Shown here in pieces: positions 1 to 4,870 of a stretch of 7,922 nucleotides of DNA. The number at the start of each line of letters is the position of its first letter. Position 1 is the stretch's first letter. The translations under genes were made by a program, and so were the position numbers. The stretch is from NCBI GenBank assembly GCA_009925805.1, contig RFQF01000093.1, positions 1 through 7,922 of the forward strand, given 5' to 3'. The notes beneath the pieces are model-generated. The model saw nothing but the letters and a program-made list of their open reading frames with translations, was not told the DNA's origin and did not search any database. This DNA comes from Flavobacteriia bacterium. Lineage in GTDB: Bacteria; Bacteroidota; Bacteroidia; Flavobacteriales_D; Crocinitomicaceae.

Positions 1-879
1 AGACACCTGGGACTCGTTGCTTTTTAAGGAAACATTGGTGGAACGTTTATTTCCTTCGAAATCCAAGCCGACATTCAGATTTTCAACCGGCATTTCGCTG
101 CAGTTTTTTACACGAAAAAACAATTTAATGGGTTGCCCGGGTTTATGCACCGGCTCTTCAGTCCAAAGGGAGTCAATGGTTCTGTTTTCCATTTTTTGAG
201 GAATTATTTGAAGGACATGATTTTCCACCGGCATTGGAAGCATATTGGGTTTGTACGCAGCTAAGTCCGAGGTGCAGGTTTGAAAATCGGAAACCAGAAT
301 GCGTTGTACGGAAGCAATTTTTCCGATTTCGCGGTGGTATCGCGTAATATATTCGTCTTGAAAAGTCAATACAGTTCCGAGGTGCCGTGGTGTTCGGTTG
401 AGTTGAACTTCATCCAAGTACCGAAACGCCGTGGCTTTGGTATGGAGTTTTCGTTCGATTCCGGATAAAGCATTGGTGCAGATAATGAAGCGCATTTTTG
501 AATTCGCCTCATTGATGATACGTTTTGAAATTTCTTTGCTTTCGGATAGGAGAGACCCTTCCACGCCTTTGGCACTCATTGAATAGGAATTATCGAGGTA
601 AATTAGGGTAACAGGAATTCCATCTTTGGCTGGACCCTTACCTTTAAACATTGGTTGGGCAAAGGCGAAAATTAAAGCAGAAATTAACAGTAGACGAAAA
701 GCGAGAATTAACCAACGCTTCAAATTTTTTACCGATTTTTTTTCTTGCTCTTGTTGCTTGATGTATTTCAACGAGGGGAAGTAAAATCGTTTGTGTCTTC
801 TGAAATAAAATAAATGAATCAGAATGGGAATTGCAAGCAGGATCAAAAACCAAAGGTACTCGGGATGTACAAACGACAT
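1..879 (-). CDS. BatA-domain / von Willebrand factor A membrane protein, N-terminal 293 residues (runs off left edge)
   Basis: The reading frame is open from the ATG at 879 to the window edge, so the C-terminus is missing. Residues 1-76 match the BatA (N-terminal double transmembrane) domain: the start reads MSFVHPEYLWFL, transmembrane segment 1 is about residues 8-24, a basic FRRHKRFYFPSLKYIK stretch follows, and transmembrane segment 2 is about 56-74, ending FAQPM. A VWA-like domain follows. Strand IPVTLIYLDNSYSMS carries the metal-binding DxSxS motif (D96, S98, S100), and ILVSDFQ (D198) is the later acidic strand. After residue 215 the sequence resembles an extracytoplasmic beta domain (PGQPIKLFFRVKN). 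Proteins of this family are anchored in the inner membrane and occur widely in Bacteroidota; their role is poorly defined, and the old link to aerotolerance comes from the Bat operon. The start is secure because an in-frame TGA lies two codons upstream. A terminator separates it from the TPR gene upstream, so it is probably transcribed on its own. Confidence 0.88.
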   Translation of the reverse strand, partial: MSFVHPEYLWFLILLAIPILIHLFYFRRHKRFYFPSLKYIKQQEQEKKSVKNLKRWLILAFRLLLISALIFAFAQPMFKGKGPAKDGIPVTLIYLDNSYSMSAKGVEGSLLSESKEISKRIINEANSKMRFIICTNALSGIERKLHTKATAFRYLDEVQLNRTPRHLGTVLTFQDEYITRYHREIGKIASVQRILVSDFQTCTSDLAAYKPNMLPMPVENHVLQIIPQKMENRTIDSLWTEEPVHKPGQPIKLFFRVKNCSEMPVENLNVGLDFEGNKRSTNVSLKSNESQVS

Positions 880-883
880 ATTT

Positions 884-891
884 CAAAAATA
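884..891 (-). promoter_or_regulatory. Candidate Bacteroidota promoter (-7 element) for the BatA-domain gene
   Basis: On the minus strand TATTTTTG fits the Bacteroidota -7 consensus TAnnTTTG. Only four bases (AAAT) separate it from the ATG at 879, so transcription would begin at or very near the start codon and give a leaderless or nearly leaderless mRNA. The nearest upstream TTTG (915-918) lies 23 nt away, longer than the usual spacing of about 19-21, and it overlaps the T-run of the preceding terminator. The -33 element is therefore weak. The call is inferred from motif and position only. Confidence 0.4.
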
Positions 892-915
892 CGAATAATC
901 TGTAAACGGAAGGAC

Positions 916-942
916 AAAAAAAAGCCTCGACACTTCGAGGCT
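916..942 (-). terminator. Rho-independent terminator after the TPR gene
   Basis: Read on the minus strand, a perfect 8-bp stem (AGCCTCGA paired with TCGAGGCT, loop AGTG) is followed directly by eight T residues. It begins 5 nt after the TAA stop of the TPR gene (948-950), the right place to end a gyrA-TPR transcript. It also separates that unit from the BatA-domain gene. Confidence 0.9.
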
Positions 943-947
943 AAAGA

Positions 948-2066
948 TTATTTAATGGCTTCCCAACGCTTTTTGAGATCGGCTGATTTTGCTTCATCCC
1001 CAAGCATATAATACACTTTCCATCCAATATCCAATCCCGTTTTGTCGGAAGGATTTTTTTCTAAAAAGGCATCAAGATACCGCGGAATACGGTTCATGAT
1101 TTCCGAGGCTTGTTTTTCAATCTTGGGAATATTCGGATCCTTTGGTTTTAATTCCGAGGCAGAATTCGACAAATCCCTTGACCAATTAAACATGAAGGTG
1201 CAGTACTGATAGATAGATTCCGCATACAAGGGATCAATGGTAAGTGCCTTTAAAAAAGCGGCTTCTGCACGATCGTTTTGTTTTAATTCCATTAAGGAAG
1301 TCCCGAGCACTACGAAAAGGGATTTATTCGTAGGGTCCATCGTTGTAGCCTCATTCAAAAATTTTTCGGTGGAGGCCATATCGTTTTTCTGCAGGTTGAG
1401 GTTAATGAGGGAAATTAAAATGTCAATGTCTTTCGGCATCGTTTCGTACACCATTTTACCCAAACTATCCGCTTGAGCAAATTTCTTTTGGAATATCAAG
1501 GTATCAATGGAGCGAACCAACGAAAGCTTGGTATTTGTTGATGCATCTTCGTAGGTTTCATTGACCAGTTTCGCTATTTCATAGGCCGTCATAAACATCA
1601 TTGTGGCCTCAGGATAGTTTTTTGCGGTGAATAGGCTCAAACCCGTATTGAAATAAAACCCTGTTTTTTGATTAATGAATTCCTTAATGTCATCTTTTTC
1701 CGATTTAGCTTTCGGGGCATTTAGAATCGTACTAAAACTTTGTTTAACCACACGTTCATAGGAAGAAATTTGTGCAGTGTCCGGTTCCTTACCCTTAACC
1801 GCGGCTTCAACCATGGCGCATTCCATGAGGCCATAATATATTTTCCCTCGATATTTATGCATGTCCAAAGCGTTGGCTGTTTCCGTATTAACCGCCGCTA
1901 AATCAATAGCTGCTTTGGCTGAAGACAAGGCTTTTTTGTTGGATTCCATATCTCCCATCAGTGGGACATATTTTTTTAAGGCGTTATGGGCGTCCGTTAC
2001 ATTGGATTTTTGCGCCCAAAAACTGGCTAAAAAGCACGCTAAAATTACGGTGGATAGAATTTTCAT
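948..2066 (-). CDS. Exported tetratricopeptide repeat protein downstream of gyrA
   Basis: A 372-residue protein with a short N-terminal signal sequence: K2, a hydrophobic core at about residues 3-17, and probable cleavage after SFWA (residue 18). It is therefore predicted to be periplasmic or otherwise exported. The rest is largely helical with TPR-like units. The clearest are at about 214-246 (ending ATTMDPTNKSL) and 248-281 (VVLGTSLMELKQNDRAEAAF, then ALTIDP). Weaker units lie at about 138-170 and 180-212. No catalytic motif is visible, so a scaffold or protein-binding role is the most that can be inferred. Cys11 in ILAC resembles a lipobox but sits too early and is followed by more hydrophobic residues, so a type I signal is preferred. 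The ATG lies 9 nt after the gyrA stop with no terminator between, which implies co-transcription. There is no Shine-Dalgarno sequence, as is common in this phylum. I do not recognise a named gene. Confidence 0.88.
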   Translation of the reverse strand: MKILSTVILACFLASFWAQKSNVTDAHNALKKYVPLMGDMESNKKALSSAKAAIDLAAVNTETANALDMHKYRGKIYYGLMECAMVEAAVKGKEPDTAQISSYERVVKQSFSTILNAPKAKSEKDDIKEFINQKTGFYFNTGLSLFTAKNYPEATMMFMTAYEIAKLVNETYEDASTNTKLSLVRSIDTLIFQKKFAQADSLGKMVYETMPKDIDILISLINLNLQKNDMASTEKFLNEATTMDPTNKSLFVVLGTSLMELKQNDRAEAAFLKALTIDPLYAESIYQYCTFMFNWSRDLSNSASELKPKDPNIPKIEKQASEIMNRIPRYLDAFLEKNPSDKTGLDIGWKVYYMLGDEAKSADLKKRWEAIK

Positions 2067-2075
2067 GGTTAGATA

Positions 2076-4664
2076 TTATTCGTTATCATTAGGTTCTTCT
2101 TCTATTTCTGAAGGGTCTTCCGGTTCATCAACATTCATGCCCTCATTACTCAAAACTTCGCCTTGATTATCCGCGACCATGATTTCTTCATCTTCGTCGG
2201 GTTCTTCACTTTTAGGAACGCGGGCAATCGCTGCAATTTCGGAATTATTTTTCAAATTAATCAATTTTACCCCTTGAGCAGCTCTACCCATGGTACGAAT
2301 GGTGTCCACATGCATGCGTATAATAACGCCCTGTTTCGTGATGATCATTAAATCGTCCTCATCCACCACATTTTGAATCGACAACAGTTTTCCAGTCTTT
2401 TCCGTAATGTTAATGGTTCGAACCCCTTTTCCACCGCGGTTCGTGATGCGGTATACCGGTTCCTTATCCTCGGGATCGTTCAGATACGTGCGTTTTCCAA
2501 ATCCTTTTTCCGAAACCACCAGAATGGTAGAGAAAATATCATCTACGCATATCATTCCGATCACTTCATCCCCTTCGTTTACCAAGGAAACCCCCCGAAC
2601 TCCTGAGGCATTTCTTCCCATTGGACGAACTTTAGCCTCATTAAATCGAATGGCTCTTCCGGAAGCAGTGGCTAAAACGATTTCATTGCTGCCATTGGTC
2701 AGTTTTGCCTCCAATAGCTCATCGTTTTCCCGAATTCCTATGGCATTGATACCGTTGGTTCTTGGACGGGAATAAGCCTCTAAGGACGTTTTTTTAATCA
2801 CCCCTTGCTTGGTGCACATGATGATGAAATTGTTGTTGATGTATTCCTGATCCGTTAGGTCTTGAACTTTCACATAAGCCTTCACTTTATCGTCCTGAGG
2901 AATCTGGATCAAGTTCTGGATTGCACGCCCTTTGGCTAATTTGTTGCCTTCCGGGATTTCGTAAACGCGCATCCAAAAACAACGACCTTTTTCCGTAAAG
3001 ATTAACAAGTAATTATGGTTAGTCGCCATGAACAAATGCTCCAAAAAGTCTTTGTCACGCGTAGTAGAACCCTTGGACCCCATTCCACCACGGTTTTGGA
3101 CCTTGTATTCGCTCAGGTTAGTGCGTTTGATATACCCGGCATGCGAAATCGTTACTACCACTTCATCATCGGCAATGAGGTCTTCCATCCGCATTTCCGA
3201 GGCGCCATATTCAATTACGGACCGTCGCGCATCACCGTATTTGGCTTTAACCTCCATCAATTCATCCTTGATGATTTGCATTCTGCGCTCTTCTTTGTCC
3301 AGAATGTCTTTTAAGTCCGCAATGAGTTTCATTAAATCATCGTACTCACTGCGCAATTTATCTTGCTCCAGTCCGGTCAGTTGCCGTAGACGCATATCGA
3401 CAATGGCACGAGTCTGAATCTCGCTCAAGCCGAATCGCTCCGAAAGGCGTTCGCGTGCATGGTCGGGACTGTCCGAAGTTTTAATGATTTCAATGACTTC
3501 GTCGATGTTATCCGAGGCAATGATGAGCCCTTCTAAAATATGGGCACGCTCTTCTGCTTTTCGCAATTCATAACGGGTTCTACGCACCACCACATCGTGC
3601 CGAAACAGGATGAACTGGTCGATGATTTCACGCAAGTTGAGTAAGCGCGGACGACCGTCAACTAAACAGATGTTGTTTACGGAAAAAGAGGTTTGCAGCG
3701 CAGAGTATTTAAATAGCTTGTTTAATACGACATTCGCGATTGCTTCACGTTTAATTTCAAACACAATGCGCATTCCGTTACGGTCGGATTCATCGCGCAA
3801 GTCGGAAATTCCTTCAATTTTTTTATCGTTGACTAATTCGGCAATTTTTTTAATCATTTCGGCCTTATTCACCTGGTAAGGAATCTCTGTTACCACGATT
3901 TGCTCCCGACCTTGAACCTCCTCGATTTCCGCCTTACCCCGAAGTACAATCCTACCTCTGCCTGTTAGCAACGCGTCGCGAACCCCCTCGTATCCGTAAA
4001 TAATTCCTCCGGTTGGGAAATCAGGCGCTTTAACCAGCGTTAACAGCTGTTCATCGCTCAACTCCTTATCGTCAATCACCGCTACGATTCCATCAATCAC
4101 TTCCGATAAATTATGGGGAGCCATATTCGTGGCCATTCCTACGGCAATTCCCGCAGCGCCGTTCACTAAAAGGTTGGGTATTTTGGTGGGAAGGACACTA
4201 GGTTCCTCCAAACTATCGTCGAAATTCGGCTTAAAATCTACCGTTTCTTTGTCGAGATCCTCCAACATATCTTCGGCGATTTTTTTGAAACGCGCCTCCG
4301 TGTAACGCATTGCGGCAGGAGAGTCTCCGTCCACGCTGCCAAAATTTCCTTGTCCATCGACTAGGGGATAGCGCAGGGACCAATCTTGCGCCATCCGAAC
4401 CATGGTGTCATACACCGAACTATCGCCATGCGGGTGGTATTTCCCTAAAACTTCTCCAACAATACGTGCGGATTTTTTGTACGGGCGATTGGAAAGAACT
4501 CCTAAGTCCTGCATTCCGTAAAGTACTCTTCGGTGCACAGGCTTGAAACCGTCGCGAACGTCTGGTAGGGCACGTGACACAATAACCGACATCGAATAAT
4601 CGATGTAGGCAGATTTCATTTCATCCTCAATGTTTATCTGTATAATTCTCTCTCCTTCTGGCAT
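2076..4664 (-). CDS. gyrA: DNA gyrase subunit A
   Basis: GyrA (862 residues) is the DNA-breaking and rejoining subunit of the A2B2 gyrase that introduces negative supercoils using ATP. The N-terminal winged-helix region is typical (SRALPDVRDGFKPVHRRVLYGM, from about residue 30). The catalytic tyrosine is Y121 in AAMRYTEARF. The quinolone-resistance region reads HPHGDSSVYDT, with Ser82 and Asp86 matching E. coli S83 and D87, so the common resistance substitutions are absent. The coiled-coil tower spans about 360-480. The C-terminal six-bladed DNA-wrapping domain spans about 500-815; its GyrA box is QNRGGMG (523-529), and degenerate boxes recur, for example PMGRNASGVRGV (681-692), TNRGGKGVRTI (741-751) and TMGRAAQGVK (791-800). 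The box and full wrapping domain identify GyrA rather than ParC. Residues 820-862 form a very acidic tail. Length is normal for the family. It lies upstream of the TPR gene and divergent from clpC. The start matches the family N-terminus. Confidence 0.98.
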   Translation of the reverse strand: MPEGERIIQINIEDEMKSAYIDYSMSVIVSRALPDVRDGFKPVHRRVLYGMQDLGVLSNRPYKKSARIVGEVLGKYHPHGDSSVYDTMVRMAQDWSLRYPLVDGQGNFGSVDGDSPAAMRYTEARFKKIAEDMLEDLDKETVDFKPNFDDSLEEPSVLPTKIPNLLVNGAAGIAVGMATNMAPHNLSEVIDGIVAVIDDKELSDEQLLTLVKAPDFPTGGIIYGYEGVRDALLTGRGRIVLRGKAEIEEVQGREQIVVTEIPYQVNKAEMIKKIAELVNDKKIEGISDLRDESDRNGMRIVFEIKREAIANVVLNKLFKYSALQTSFSVNNICLVDGRPRLLNLREIIDQFILFRHDVVVRRTRYELRKAEERAHILEGLIIASDNIDEVIEIIKTSDSPDHARERLSERFGLSEIQTRAIVDMRLRQLTGLEQDKLRSEYDDLMKLIADLKDILDKEERRMQIIKDELMEVKAKYGDARRSVIEYGASEMRMEDLIADDEVVVTISHAGYIKRTNLSEYKVQNRGGMGSKGSTTRDKDFLEHLFMATNHNYLLIFTEKGRCFWMRVYEIPEGNKLAKGRAIQNLIQIPQDDKVKAYVKVQDLTDQEYINNNFIIMCTKQGVIKKTSLEAYSRPRTNGINAIGIRENDELLEAKLTNGSNEIVLATASGRAIRFNEAKVRPMGRNASGVRGVSLVNEGDEVIGMICVDDIFSTILVVSEKGFGKRTYLNDPEDKEPVYRITNRGGKGVRTINITEKTGKLLSIQNVVDEDDLMIITKQGVIIRMHVDTIRTMGRAAQGVKLINLKNNSEIAAIARVPKSEEPDEDEEIMVADNQGEVLSNEGMNVDEPEDPSEIEEEPNDNE

Positions 4665-4699
4665 ATTTTATTCTAACTACGTGGGTTTAATTCAGTCAG

Positions 4700-4707
4700 C
4701 AAAGGTA
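4700..4707 (-). promoter_or_regulatory. Candidate gyrA promoter (-7 element)
   Basis: The minus strand reads TACCTTTG, a match to the Bacteroidota -7 consensus TAnnTTTG, 35 nt before the gyrA ATG. This would give a leader of roughly 30 nt. No TTG is found at the expected -33 distance. That region instead holds the TTAACAYCAA direct repeat at 4716-4736, which could indicate an activator-dependent or otherwise non-standard promoter. Motif-based only. Confidence 0.38.
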
Positions 4708-4715
4708 AGGAAATC

Positions 4716-4736
4716 TTGATGTTAATTTGGTGTTAA
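4716..4736. repeat. Imperfect direct repeat TTGRTGTTAA, 11-bp period, in the gyrA promoter region
   Basis: TTGATGTTAA (4716-4725) and TTGGTGTTAA (4727-4736) differ at one base of ten and are spaced 11 bp start to start, about one helical turn. They lie 9-29 bp upstream of the candidate gyrA -7 element. Tandem sites in helical phase at such a position are what a dimeric regulator could use, but no known regulator motif is recognised and chance cannot be excluded. Confidence 0.45.
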
Positions 4737-4753
4737 GTGGGTATTTTACGAAC

Positions 4754-4789
4754 AAAAAACAGCCAAAAATGTGAATAAAAAGTTTTTTT
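4754..4789. other. Phased A/T tracts in the gyrA-clpC intergenic region
   Basis: A6 (4754-4759), A5 (4765-4769), A5 (4777-4781) and T7 (4783-4789) occur in the middle of the divergent intergenic region. The centres of the first three are about 10.5 and 12 bp apart, close to the helical repeat. A-tracts in this spacing are known to curve DNA, so the segment may be intrinsically bent or act as an UP-like AT-rich element. Curvature was not computed. Confidence 0.45.
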
Positions 4790-4818
4790 AATCGATCCTT
4801 CCTTGGATAACGTATTTA

Positions 4819-4835
4819 CTTGCGTGACGAGCAAG
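4819..4835. promoter_or_regulatory. Short palindrome overlapping the clpC -33 region
   Basis: CTTGC at 4819-4823 and GCAAG at 4831-4835 form a perfect 5-bp inverted repeat around a 7-nt spacer. The left arm contains the TTG (4820-4822) that serves as the candidate -33 element of clpC, so a bound protein would compete with RNA polymerase. It does not resemble the CtsR site or the CIRCE (HrcA) element known from other bacteria. The operator role is an inference. Confidence 0.35.
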
Positions 4836-4852
4836 ATTTAAGTTTATATTTG
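4820..4852 (+). promoter_or_regulatory. Candidate clpC promoter
   Basis: TATATTTG at 4845-4852 matches the Bacteroidota -7 consensus TAnnTTTG exactly. TTG at 4820-4822 lies 22 nt upstream, near the accepted -33 spacing. Transcription would start around 4858-4860, leaving a leader of only about 11 nt before the ATG at 4871. No Shine-Dalgarno sequence is present in that leader. Confidence 0.6.
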
Positions 4853-4870
4853 TAAAATTTTAGTTCATTC

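Noticed and set aside
2034..2036. Cys11 of the TPR protein as a lipoprotein cysteine (ILAC)
   Set aside because: The hydrophobic stretch before it is too short and continues past it (FLASFWA), which fits a type I signal peptide with cleavage after residue 18 better.
3028..3417. A 129-codon plus-strand frame, and similar ones at 2407-2775 and 3610-3879, inside gyrA
   Set aside because: All are antisense to conserved GyrA codons, lack start context and have Ser-rich, low-information translations.
266..3518. A recurring TCCGAGG word (266, 376, 1102, 1153, 3196, 3511) as a possible repeated signal
   Set aside because: On the coding strand most copies are GCC TCG GAN or similar codon runs (Ala-Ser-Glu/Asp). 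Spacing and orientation show no pattern, so codon use explains it.
4795..4808. A small hairpin ATCC-TTCCTT-GGAT upstream of clpC
   Set aside because: A 4-bp stem with a 6-nt loop and no T-run is too weak to call a terminator or regulatory RNA.
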